NCBI RefSeq assembly: GCF_017652985.1 | Contig: NZ_JAGGDJ010000002.1 | Location: 1 to 64,000, forward strand | From: Paenibacillus artemisiicola | GTDB lineage: Bacteria > Bacillota > Bacilli > Paenibacillales > Paenibacillaceae | DNA: 64,000 bases | Direction of reading: 5' to 3' | Part shown: positions 52,345 through 60,143 of the stretch, piece after piece | Position numbering within the stretch: the first letter of the stretch is position 1 | How the letters are laid out: each line of letters opens with the position of its first letter | Program-made: the position numbers and the translations under genes | The notes under the pieces: generated by a model | What the model was told of the DNA's origin: nothing | The model's input: only the letters and a program-made list of their open reading frames with translations | Database searches by the model: none

Positions 52345-52640
52345 CGACATGCGACGACGAGAAGAGTACGCCAAGCAGCGCTTCCGCAGAGAGCTCCGGC
52401 AGCTGAAAAGGAGCGAAGCCGCGCCTGGCCGAAGAAAGCCTCCGAGCAGCGCGCGGGAACCTTTCGGGGGATGGCGCGACAGGCGCTCCTGTTACAGAGC
52501 TAGGGTATCGCGTCCCGCCATGCGGAGATGCCGTACCCGAAGAGGCGGAGGAGGCGACGAATCCGCGAATCCGGGTGGTACCGCGAGCATAGCAATCTCG
52601 TCCCTGAGACTACGATAGTCTTGGGGGCGGGATTTTTTTG
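52345..52640 (+). promoter_or_regulatory. T-box leader before asd, specifier read as AAA (lysine)
   Basis: The T-box signature GGGTGGTACCGCG lies at 52573-52585, followed by a terminator with an inner GACTA-CGA-TAGTC stem and seven T (52633-52639). Stem I has AGAGTA and GCTGAAAAGGAGC. Aligning with the metG leader in this window by the shared TCCGAGC anchor gives GAAG-AAA-GCC against GAAC-ATG-GTC, so the specifier is AAA at 52435-52437. This predicts control by uncharged tRNA-Lys, which fits the lysine branch of aspartate metabolism. Confidence 0.88.
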
Positions 52641-52721
52641 TATGGGCGGATTATCCGAAGACCGCTCGGGAGCGCGCGGCAAGCATGCGGTGCGGGATTA
52701 ACAAAACGAGGAGTGAGAGCG

Positions 52722-53792
52722 ATGACAAGATTGAAAGCGGCCGTCGTCGGCGCGACGGGCATGGCGGGTCAGCAGTTCGTGCAGGCTTTGACCCGGCATC
52801 CGAATTTCGAAGTGGTTCAAATGGTGACGTCCCGGACGGCCGGCACGTACCGGGAAGCGCTGCGGGAAGCGAACGGCGCTTCCCGGTGGGTTCAGCAAGC
52901 GCCGGTACCGGACGATATGCTGGACGTTCCCGTGACGTCCTCGAAGACGTTCCGCCCGGAGGCGGTCGACGTGATCTTCACGGCGATCGAATCGGAGCTC
53001 GCGCAGGAGCTGGAACCGTGGTTCGCGCGGACGACGCCGACCTTCTCGACGGCTTCCGCCTTCCGGTATTTCGACGATACGCCGCTGCTCATCGCGGGCG
53101 TCAACGACGACCATGCGGAATTGATCCGCAGGCAGCAGCGGGAACGGGGCTGGCAAGGGTTCGTGCTGCCCGTGCCGAACTGCACGGTGACCGGGCTCGC
53201 CGTCACGCTGAAGCCGCTGCACGCGCTATTCGGCATCCGCAGCGTGCTCATGGTCTCGATGCAGTCGCTGAGCGGCGCCGGGCGCAGCCCGGGGGTGCGG
53301 GGGATGGACATTCTGGACAATATCATCCCGTACATTCCGAACGAGGAGGGCAAGGTGCGCCGGGAGCTGTTGAAGATTCTCGGCGATTACGACGTAGACG
53401 GCATCTCGCCCGCGGCAATCGACGTCAACTGCATCTGTACGCGCGCGAACGTCTCGGACGGCCACACGGAGTCGGTGTTCGTCGGTTTGAAGCGGCAAGC
53501 GGAGCTGGCTGAGATCAAGGACGCGATCGAACGGTACAATCCGTTCGCCGGCAGCGCGCTGCATTCGGCGCCCGACCGGCTCATCCGGCTGTTCGACGAC
53601 CCGTTCCGCCCGCAGCCGCGCCTCGACCGCGAGCTCGGCGGCGGGATGACGACGAGCATGGGACGCTTGGAGGACGAACCGGTGCTCGGCGGCGTGAAGT
53701 ACGTCCTCGTCTCCCACAACACGAAGCTGGGCGCCGGCAAGGGCGCGGTGCTGCTCGCCGAGTCGATGCTGACGCGGGGACTGCTCGGGTAG
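52722..53792 (+). CDS. asd: Aspartate-semialdehyde dehydrogenase, archaeal/fungal-like type
   Basis: Reduces aspartyl phosphate to aspartate semialdehyde, the branch point to lysine, threonine and methionine. The 356-residue product has the NADP motif VVGATGMAGQQF (residues 7-18), the catalytic Cys154 in VPNCTVTG, the substrate region QSLSGAGRSPGVRGMD, and the ending VSHNTKLGAGKGAVLLAE, which resembles the longer archaeal/fungal-type ASADH rather than the common bacterial one. ATG 52722 follows GAGGAG. It is expressed from a T-box leader with a lysine specifier; a standard asd may also exist elsewhere. Confidence 0.9.
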   Translation: MTRLKAAVVGATGMAGQQFVQALTRHPNFEVVQMVTSRTAGTYREALREANGASRWVQQAPVPDDMLDVPVTSSKTFRPEAVDVIFTAIESELAQELEPWFARTTPTFSTASAFRYFDDTPLLIAGVNDDHAELIRRQQRERGWQGFVLPVPNCTVTGLAVTLKPLHALFGIRSVLMVSMQSLSGAGRSPGVRGMDILDNIIPYIPNEEGKVRRELLKILGDYDVDGISPAAIDVNCICTRANVSDGHTESVFVGLKRQAELAEIKDAIERYNPFAGSALHSAPDRLIRLFDDPFRPQPRLDRELGGGMTTSMGRLEDEPVLGGVKYVLVSHNTKLGAGKGAVLLAESMLTRGLLG

Positions 53793-53800
53793 CCCGTACG

Positions 53801-53847
53801 ACGAAGGGCCGCCGGCTCGCAGTCCGATGATTGCCGGCGGCTTTCGT
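53801..53847 (+). terminator. Likely terminator after asd
   Basis: ACGAA-GCCGCCGGC pairs with GCCGGCGGC-TTCGT over a 16-base loop. There is no long T-run, so efficiency is uncertain. Confidence 0.6.
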
Positions 53848-54003
53848 CCCGCTTATTCGTTCCGCTTATTCGTCCCGTGCACGCGTCTGCTCATTTGACC
53901 CGCCCATCGTCCCGCGCCTACGACCGCGTTTCCGCATAGCCCGCATCCTTTTCGCGCAAACTCCTTCTGATCTCAGCAAGTCGCAAGCGAAAGGATTGGG
54001 AAC

Positions 54004-55266
54004 ATGGAAGATGCCGTGCTGAAGGCGATCGGCAAGCTGGCGAAACCGTACCGGGGACCGGACGACGCGCGGGAGCTGCTGGCCCTGGCGAGCCGGGCCG
54101 ATTACGTGCTGCTGGGAGAAGCGTCCCACGGCACGACCGATTATTATGCCGACAGGGCCGCGCTGACGAAGCGGCTCATTGCCGAGCATGGCTTCCGCTT
54201 CGTCGCCGTCGAGGGCGATTGGCCGTCCTGCTTCACGTTGAACCGCTACGTCAAAGGCCATCCGGAGGGCGGCGCGGACGCCCGTTCCGCGCTTCGCGAT
54301 TTCGAACGCTGGCCGGCGTGGATGTGGGCGAACCGGGATATCGCCGAGCTCGCCGACTGGCTTCGCGCCTACAATGCCGGACGGGCGGAAGCGGACAAGG
54401 CCGGCTTCTACGGGATCGACGTGTACAGCCTGTGGGAGTCGATGGACGCGATTCTGCGTTACCTGGAGACGCGGCCCGGTTCGGATTTGGAGGCCGCCAA
54501 GCGCGCCTTTGCCTGCTTCGAGCCCCACGGGGAAGACGAGCAGCGGTACGGCGCGGCGGCCGCCCTCTACGGCGAAGGCTGCGAAGACGAGGTCGTGGAG
54601 CTGCTCCGCCGCCTGCAGGACGAGTGGAAGGACGCGGCTGCGGGCGACCGCGAAGGAGCGCTTGCGGCGGAGATGAACGCGCTCGCCGTCCGGGGCGCGG
54701 AAGCGTACTACCGCACGATGATCCGGCATGACGCGGAATCGTGGAACGTGCGGGACCGCCACATGGTCGAAGCGCTGGAGCGCTTGACCGCGTTCCACGG
54801 ACCCGGCGCCCGGGCGGTCGTCTGGGCGCATAACACGCACGTCGGCGACGCGCGCGCGACCGACATGGCCGCGGACGGGATGGTCAACGTCGGCCAGCTG
54901 CTGCGCGAGAAGCGCGGGGACGCCGTGTTCGCGGTCGGCTACGGCAGCTATGGCGGCACGGTTATCGCGGGGAAGGATTGGGGTGCGCCGGCGGAGGAGA
55001 TGGCCGTTCCGCTAGCGATCGCCGGCAGTTGGGAGGAACGGCTGCATCGAAGCGGCGCGTCGGACAAGCTGCTGCTCTTCGGCGGCGCCGCGACCGCGCT
55101 CGACGAGACCGAGCTCGGCCATCGGGCGATCGGCGTCGTGTATCGTCCGTCGAGAGAACGCGGCAATTATGTGCCGACCGTGATACCGAAGCGCTACGAC
55201 GCCTTTATTTATTTCGATCGGACCCGGGCGCTGTCTCCGCTGTCCGCGGAACGGGCCTATCGGTAG
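54004..55266 (+). CDS. Erythromycin esterase family protein
   Basis: A 420-residue hydrolase-fold protein of the erythromycin-esterase/succinoglycan-biosynthesis family. The N-terminal active-site motif is LLGEASHGTTD (Glu39, His42), followed by FRFVAVEGDWPS, the FYGIDVYSLWESM region and AVVWAHNTHVGD (His near residue 278). True macrolide esterases are one branch of this family; many members have other or unknown roles, so macrolide resistance is only a possibility. The ATG follows AAAGGATTGGGAAC, a weak ribosome binding site. A terminator follows. Confidence 0.85.
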   Translation: MEDAVLKAIGKLAKPYRGPDDARELLALASRADYVLLGEASHGTTDYYADRAALTKRLIAEHGFRFVAVEGDWPSCFTLNRYVKGHPEGGADARSALRDFERWPAWMWANRDIAELADWLRAYNAGRAEADKAGFYGIDVYSLWESMDAILRYLETRPGSDLEAAKRAFACFEPHGEDEQRYGAAAALYGEGCEDEVVELLRRLQDEWKDAAAGDREGALAAEMNALAVRGAEAYYRTMIRHDAESWNVRDRHMVEALERLTAFHGPGARAVVWAHNTHVGDARATDMAADGMVNVGQLLREKRGDAVFAVGYGSYGGTVIAGKDWGAPAEEMAVPLAIAGSWEERLHRSGASDKLLLFGGAATALDETELGHRAIGVVYRPSRERGNYVPTVIPKRYDAFIYFDRTRALSPLSAERAYR

Positions 55267-55336
55267 CGGCGGCCGCAGGCGCAAGCGGGGCATGGGTTTT
55301 GACGCGTTGGTATCCGTTCACGTTCCGAATGCCGGG

Positions 55337-55362
55337 AGCCCGCGCGTGGCGCGGGCTTTTTT
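55337..55362 (+). terminator. Terminator after the erythromycin-esterase-family gene
   Basis: AGCCCGCGC pairs perfectly with GCGCGGGCT around GTG, followed by six T. Confidence 0.92.
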
Positions 55363-55440
55363 CGGCTGGCGTCCGACCGGTTTGCGCCGCGCCGGCAAGA
55401 TTTCGCCGGATTCGGACACCGAACGACGGATTTCATGTAT

Positions 55441-55568
55441 AATAGAGGTTCGTTATTACAGGATCGTCGTACAATAGAGGTTCGTTATTACAGGATCGTC
55501 GTACAATAGAGGTTCGTTATTACAGGATCGTCGTACAAAAGAAGTTCGTTATTGCAGGATCGTTCACT
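55441..55568. repeat. 32-bp tandem repeat, four copies
   Basis: Units start at 55441, 55473, 55505 and 55537. The first three are identical; the fourth differs at several positions. Each unit contains GAGGTTCGTTATTACAGG and ends in GTCGTAC, and each junction creates a -10-like box (TATAAT or TACAAT followed by AGAGG). There are no variable spacers, so this is not a CRISPR array. It lies upstream of a small membrane-protein gene. Confidence 0.95.
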
Positions 55569-55677
55569 TGAGGTTCGAAAGAAGCTGGGCCCGGCTGCTC
55601 GTCCGGTTGCCCGATCGATGGGAGGAAGCTTCCGTGCCGTACCCGAAATCCGCGTACCGCGCGCGAAGCGCGTCGCA

Positions 55678-55893
55678 ATGAAACGGAAAAACATTCGCGT
55701 GCCGATCAAACGAATCAAGAACAACGCGCTGGTGCTGTCCGTGCTCGGCGCCACCGCCGTATCCGTCTACGCTTCGAAGAAGCTCGGGCTCGGCCTGGGC
55801 ACGTTTCTCGTCCTGTTCGCGGCGTTATGGCTCGGCATCTTCGTGCTCGCCTTCACCTTTATGCTTCGCAGCGAGATCGCGAAACGCGGTTAG
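55678..55893 (+). CDS. Small membrane protein, unknown
   Basis: A 71-residue protein: a very basic start (MKRKNIRVPIKRIKNN) followed by two close hydrophobic segments (ALVLSVLGATAVSVYA and FLVLFAALWLGIFVLAFTFM). No family recognised. ATG 55678 has no clear ribosome binding site; the frame is open upstream through ATG 55618, just before GGAGGAAG, so the true start is uncertain. The gene sits 110 bases after the 32-bp tandem repeat, which may act in its expression. Confidence 0.5.
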   Translation: MKRKNIRVPIKRIKNNALVLSVLGATAVSVYASKKLGLGLGTFLVLFAALWLGIFVLAFTFMLRSEIAKRG

Positions 55894-55983
55894 CGTTCCG
55901 TCCGCCGCCGCCAACCGAACGCGCTGTCCGAACGCGAAGGCAGGCTCTGCGCACGGTGTCCATAAGCTCCGCCAGCTCCCTTG

Positions 55984-56010
55984 ACCGTCGGCGACTGCCG
56001 GCGGTTTTTT
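55984..56010 (+). terminator. Terminator after the small membrane protein gene
   Basis: ACCGTCGGC pairs with GCCGGCGGT (one G-T pair) around GACT, followed by six T. Confidence 0.85.
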
Positions 56011-56117
56011 GACATGCGCAGGAACGAGCCGCCGATCCGCTGCAACAATCCCATTCCAGCTGCGTCCATTATTGGGGGGATTAGGTTAGGCGAATTCAGA
56101 ACCAAGGAGTGGGATGC

Positions 56118-57908
56118 ATGAAGAAACGGCTGATTACCGCGCTTGCGTGCGCGGGCTTGATGAGCGGCGTCCTCGGACTCGCGCCGAACGGCGCGGCGGC
56201 GGATGCGCCTGGCAAGGCGACGCTGCGCGAAGCGTTCGACCGGCTGATCGTGCTGCCGTTCGATTACCGCGACAAGGCGTTCCTGAACGGGCAGTTGACC
56301 GATTTATTGTACAGCGATTACGACATCGTGGAGCGGAACGGCCGCGTTTTCGTGCCCATTCGGCTGTTGAGCACGCTCGCGACGAATGCCGACCTGGGGA
56401 AAGGCAGCTGGGACGCGGCGTGGCAGGCGGCCCGCCCGAAGGAAGTGCTGCTGAGCAACCCGAACCTGCACAAGCGCGTCCAGTTCACGGTCGGCAGCAA
56501 GACGATGCTCGTCAACGGCGAGCCGGTCGGCATGGACGCCGCGCCGCTCCGGGTGGACGGCCGGATCGTGCTGCCGCTTCGCGGCGCGGCGGAGGCGCTG
56601 GACAAGGAGATCGATTGGCTCGACGGTCTCATCTTGATCGGCAGCGAGCGCATCGATCTGACGAGTCCGGATACGCTGGCGGTCAAGGACCGCATCAAGC
56701 GGGTGCTGACCGATCCCCGCAAGCCGGTCGCGTACGAGAACGCGCCGACGCCGCTTGGCAAATTCGGCAACGCGGCCTACTATTACAAAACCGCGTACCG
56801 GACGAACGGCGCCTTCGAAACGCTGTACCGCCAAGCCGACGGCGGGAAGGCGGCCGAGGTCAAGCTTCCGGGCAATCCGCAATTACATGCCGCGAAGGCG
56901 ATCGACGGCAAGCTGTACTTCGTGACGGCTGTCGGCGGCGCCTCCGAGCTGGATGCTTACGATTTCGCGTCCGGCCAATCCCGGACGATCGCCGCCATTC
57001 CGCAATGGAAGCCGGAGGACGGCTGGGTAACGGATATTCGCGGCGACGGCGGGGAATTGCGCGTGATCCTGCATACCGGGGATTTGACGATGGGCGGCGA
57101 GACGCTGTACAAGGTAAGCGGAGCGGCGTTGACGGAGGTCGCGGACGCGAAAAGCGTCATCAACTATGCGGAGGACGGCGGATATCTATACATGACGGAT
57201 TTCCATCCGATGGCGGACGCGAGCGGCAATCTCGTCCGAATCGATCGGAAGACCGGCGCCTCCTCGGCATTCGGGCAGCAAGGGTTCACGTACGGCATCA
57301 CCCGCACGATCAACGATTATGGCATCGGGCTCGGGGGGAACGCGAGCTTGGCGATTCAGGACGGCTGGCTCTACACGCTCGGTTACCTGGAGAACGACCC
57401 GAAGGATGTTGCGGCCGTGTACAAAATCAAGCTTTCCGACGGCACGCAGGTCAAGCTTACGGGCGCGGCGAGCTCGTTTTGGCTGGTAAACGGCCGGATC
57501 GTCTACGTCGACGGCGCGTCCGCCGGCTTGAAGAGCGTCGAGCTTGGCGGAGGGGATCCGCGTACGCTGACGGCCCGCAAGGCGCAGAACGTCCGGTTCG
57601 CGAACGGCGCCTTCTACTATACCGAGCCGGCCGCGAACGCCGGCGCGTGGGATCCCGGAACGCTGTACCGCTACGATCTCGCGGCGGGGCGCGAAGCCCG
57701 GTTGAGCGATCGGCCGGCAGCCTCGTACGCGGTCGGCGAGACGGGCGTTTATTATGTCGCCAAGGGTTACGAGCCGGGCTTGTATAAAGTCGGAGCGTCG
57801 GGACGGAACACCCGCCTGGCGGCGGACAGCATCGCGGCTTCCGTGCTGACCGAGGCAGGCATGACGTATACGTTGACGTACAAGGCGGGCGTCTACACCG
57901 TCAAATAA
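56118..57908 (+). CDS. Secreted protein with copper-amine-oxidase-N-like stalk and propeller-like C-terminus
   Basis: A 596-residue exported protein. A signal peptide (KKRLITALACAGLMSGVLGL, cleavage near AAA-DA) is followed by a stalk domain of the copper amine oxidase N type (about 75-180: NGRVFVPIRLLSTLA, TMLVNGEPVGMDAAP, GRIVLPLRGAAEAL), then a long repetitive beta-rich part (about 230-595) with repeats such as LYRQADGGKAAEV, DGWLYTLGYLENDP and NGAFYYTEPAAN, resembling DUF5050 propeller-like domains. It is probably a cell-surface protein with a structural or binding role. ATG 56118 lies 8 bases after AAGGAG. Confidence 0.75.
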   Translation: MKKRLITALACAGLMSGVLGLAPNGAAADAPGKATLREAFDRLIVLPFDYRDKAFLNGQLTDLLYSDYDIVERNGRVFVPIRLLSTLATNADLGKGSWDAAWQAARPKEVLLSNPNLHKRVQFTVGSKTMLVNGEPVGMDAAPLRVDGRIVLPLRGAAEALDKEIDWLDGLILIGSERIDLTSPDTLAVKDRIKRVLTDPRKPVAYENAPTPLGKFGNAAYYYKTAYRTNGAFETLYRQADGGKAAEVKLPGNPQLHAAKAIDGKLYFVTAVGGASELDAYDFASGQSRTIAAIPQWKPEDGWVTDIRGDGGELRVILHTGDLTMGGETLYKVSGAALTEVADAKSVINYAEDGGYLYMTDFHPMADASGNLVRIDRKTGASSAFGQQGFTYGITRTINDYGIGLGGNASLAIQDGWLYTLGYLENDPKDVAAVYKIKLSDGTQVKLTGAASSFWLVNGRIVYVDGASAGLKSVELGGGDPRTLTARKAQNVRFANGAFYYTEPAANAGAWDPGTLYRYDLAAGREARLSDRPAASYAVGETGVYYVAKGYEPGLYKVGASGRNTRLAADSIAASVLTEAGMTYTLTYKAGVYTVK

Positions 57909-58060
57909 CCCCGCGGACGGTTCGATGACGGCCTGAACCGCGAAGCGGCCCGGCAGGCGAAGCGGCCGGTCATCTATGCTATAATAAGGGGCAAAACGCG
58001 ATGCGGCCGCATCGGCGCGAAGCGCCGGCCGCATCCTTAAGCAGAAGGAGGTGCCGCACG

Positions 58061-58648
58061 GTGGCGGAAGACGGACTGTCCAAGGCGTCGATCCTGGATG
58101 CCGCCGAAGGCGCGCTGCGGAAATTCGGGCTCGCGAAGACCAACATGTCCGATGTCGCCCGCGCGCTCGGCGTCAGCCATGCGGCGTTGTATCGGCATTA
58201 CGAGAACAAGGCGGCGCTGCGCCTGGCGGTCGTGGAACGATGGATGGGAGGCGTGTTCGAGCCGCTCGGCGCCGTGCTGGCCGAAGAAGCCCCGCCGGAG
58301 ACGAAGCTGTACCGCTGGCTGTCCGCGCTGCGCGAATTCAAGCGCGAACGCGCCCGGCAGGACCCCGAATTGTTCGCGATGTACGCCGCGCTGGTCGCGG
58401 AGACGGCAGGCGCGCTCGAGGGCCATGCCCGGCTGCTCGCGGAGCAGCTGGCCGGCATCATCGAGGCGGGCGCGGCTTCCGGCGCGTTCGTCTGCAAGGA
58501 TGCGCGGCAAGCCGCGGCAGGCGTATTCTACGCGTTTACCCGGTTCCATCATGCCGCGCATGCCGCGGAGTGGGACACGCCCGAATCCGAAGCCGGCTTC
58601 GAAGCCGTCTGGCAGTTGACGCTGCGCGGTCTCGGCGCGGGCAGCTGA
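58061..58648 (+). CDS. TetR/AcrR-family transcriptional regulator
   Basis: A 195-residue repressor. The N-terminal helix-turn-helix is ASILDAAEGALRKFGLAKTN then MSDVARALGVSHAALYRHYE (residues 9-48); the C-terminal part is an all-helical ligand and dimer domain. GTG 58061 follows AGAAGGAGGTG. A TATAAT box at 57980-57985 may start its transcript. The gene is followed at 123 bases by a large palindrome in the promoter of the NmrA-like gene, a plausible target. Confidence 0.88.
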   Translation: MAEDGLSKASILDAAEGALRKFGLAKTNMSDVARALGVSHAALYRHYENKAALRLAVVERWMGGVFEPLGAVLAEEAPPETKLYRWLSALREFKRERARQDPELFAMYAALVAETAGALEGHARLLAEQLAGIIEAGAASGAFVCKDARQAAAGVFYAFTRFHHAAHAAEWDTPESEAGFEAVWQLTLRGLGAGS

Positions 58649-58770
58649 AGACGGCTTGCCGCGCGGTTGCGGCGTTCTTGGCACGAAACGTTTGATCGGG
58701 CTTGGCACATAGCCGTTGGCGGCCGCGTCGAAGGAGACGCGCCCCGACGGCTATTGTTTTGCCTCTTTTG

Positions 58771-58806
58771 TTTCAAGTTACAATTTATAAAAATTGTAAC
58801 TTGAAA
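58771..58806. promoter_or_regulatory. 36-bp perfect hairpin palindrome (operator candidate)
   Basis: TTTCAAGTTACAATTT (58771-58786) and AAATTGTAACTTGAAA (58791-58806) are perfect 16-bp inverted arms around ATAA. A further half-site, GTAACTT, follows at about 58810. The element is AT-rich in a GC-rich region and its right end overlaps the -35 box of the next promoter. Confidence 0.9.
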
Positions 58807-58829
58807 CATGTAACTTCGCGTGGTAGGAT
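58801..58829 (+). promoter_or_regulatory. Predicted promoter of the NmrA-like gene
   Basis: TTGAAA (58801-58806), 17 bases, TAGGAT (58824-58829). The -35 box is the last six bases of the palindrome, so binding there would block it. Confidence 0.65.
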
Positions 58830-58858
58830 AAACGCAAACGACAAAGGAGGCATCATCC

Positions 58859-59722
58859 ATGTATACGATTATGGGCGTGACGGGACAAGTCGGAGGGGCG
58901 GTCGCGAGAAATTTGCTGGCGGAGGGACAGAAGGTCCGGGCCGTCCTGCGCGACGAACGGAAAGCGGACGATTGGAAGGCGCTGGGCGCGGAGGTCGCCT
59001 TCGCGGATTATCGCGACGCGGCGGCGCTGGAGGCCGCCTTCGCCGGCTCGGACGGCGCGTTCGTCCTGCTGCCGCCGCTGTTCTACCCCGAAGCGGGCTT
59101 TCCCGAGACGCGCGCCTTCGCCAAGGCGATCGGAACGGCGCTGCAGGCGGCCGGGACGCCGAAGTACGTCGCGCTCTCGTCCGTCGGCGCCCACCGCGAC
59201 CGCGGGCTCGGGATTATCGAATCGCTGCATATTTTCGAGCGGGAGCTCGGAAGGCTGCCGATGCCCGGCGCGTTTTTGAGAGCCGCCTGGTTCATGGAGA
59301 ACGCGCTGTGGGACATCGCTCCCGCGCGCGATCGGGGCACGATCGCGCATAGCCTCTATCCGCTGGACCGGAAGATCCCGATGATCTCCACGGCGGATAT
59401 CGGAGCGATCGCGGCCAAGACGCTGCGGCAGCGATGGAGCGGCACCCGCCGCCTCGAGCTGGAAGGCCCGGCGGCGTATTCGCCCGCCGATCTCGCCGCC
59501 GCGCTGGCCGCGCTGCTGAACCGGGACGTGCGCGCCGAAGCGATTCCCCGCGCGGCATGGGCGGAAGCGTTCATCGGCCAAGGCGCGCCGGAAGACCGGC
59601 TGGGCGGCAGGATCGCGATGCTCGACGGCTTCAATTCGGGCTGGATCGATTTCGAACGGACGGGAACCGAGTCCGCGAAGGGCAAGACTTCGCTCGCGGA
59701 CGCATTGAAAAAGCTGCTGTAG
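58859..59722 (+). CDS. NmrA-like NAD(P)-binding protein (atypical SDR)
   Basis: A 287-residue Rossmann-fold protein of the NmrA/HSCARG type. The cofactor motif is MGVTGQVGGAVARNLL (about residues 5-20) and VRAVLRDE follows the second strand, as expected for NADP binding; KYVALSSVGAHR lies near residue 103. These proteins act as quinone or azo reductases or as redox sensors. ACAAAGGAGG precedes the ATG. The gene sits behind a palindrome-controlled promoter. Its last codons are part of a 12-bp tandem repeat that carries three stop codons. Confidence 0.87.
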   Translation: MYTIMGVTGQVGGAVARNLLAEGQKVRAVLRDERKADDWKALGAEVAFADYRDAAALEAAFAGSDGAFVLLPPLFYPEAGFPETRAFAKAIGTALQAAGTPKYVALSSVGAHRDRGLGIIESLHIFERELGRLPMPGAFLRAAWFMENALWDIAPARDRGTIAHSLYPLDRKIPMISTADIGAIAAKTLRQRWSGTRRLELEGPAAYSPADLAAALAALLNRDVRAEAIPRAAWAEAFIGQGAPEDRLGGRIAMLDGFNSGWIDFERTGTESAKGKTSLADALKKLL

Positions 59723-59749
59723 GAGCTGCTGTAGGAGCTGCTGTAAGAG
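59714..59749 (+). repeat. Three 12-bp repeats at the 3' end of the NmrA-like gene
   Basis: CTGCTGTAGGAG occurs twice in tandem and then once as CTGCTGTAAGAG. Each copy contains an in-frame stop (TAG, TAG, TAA), so the gene end Leu-Leu-stop is present three times. Confidence 0.9.
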
Positions 59750-59823
59750 CAGTCGCAGCTGCCGATGAAGCTGCCGTAACAGCATGGCGCGGCCCTACCA
59801 GCCATGAAGGCACGAACTCCGTA

Positions 59824-59857
59824 AGAGGACATCCAATACGCGATGTCCTCTTTTTTT
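59824..59857 (+). terminator. Terminator after the NmrA-like gene
   Basis: AGAGGACATC pairs perfectly with GATGTCCTCT, followed by a run of seven T counting the stem end. Confidence 0.92.
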
Positions 59858-59882
59858 ACGGCGTATGGATGATGATGGGAGA

Positions 59883-59897
59883 ACGCAAACGTTTTCT
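59883..59897 (+). promoter_or_regulatory. Candidate CcpA (cre) site
   Basis: ACGCAAACGTTTTCT differs at one position from the cre consensus WTGNAANCGNWNNCW. It lies upstream of the ROK-asparaginase-transporter operon, where carbon catabolite control would be expected. Confidence 0.4.
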
Positions 59898-59941
59898 AAC
59901 TATTGACGTCAGAGAATATAACATAATTTCCGTTTAAACGG

Positions 59942-59970
59942 TTGACAAGTTACTTGACGTGTCGTATTTT
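59942..59970 (+). promoter_or_regulatory. Predicted promoter of the ROK operon
   Basis: TTGACA (59942-59947), 17 bases, TATTTT (59965-59970). It is directly preceded by the 12-bp palindrome CCGTTTAAACGG (59930-59941), a possible ROK operator. The leader is long and AT-rich. Confidence 0.6.
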
Positions 59971-60143
59971 AATAACATGATGTTACTAATTAGACGGTTC
60001 TGGCAACAAAGGGGCCGGATTGAACACCGAAAATGCAGCAATTTAAAGAAATTATTCAATTGTAAATCGCTCCCAATTAATAATAAAGAAAGGAGATGTT
60101 ATAAATCCTAACAGGAAAACACGATCAAGAGTACATCAAAAAC

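Noticed and set aside
54004-55266. Confirmed macrolide resistance
   Set aside because: The family is broad and most members are not macrolide esterases; only family membership is claimed.
55441-55568. CRISPR-like array
   Set aside because: The units are contiguous with no unique spacers, and no cas genes are present in the window.
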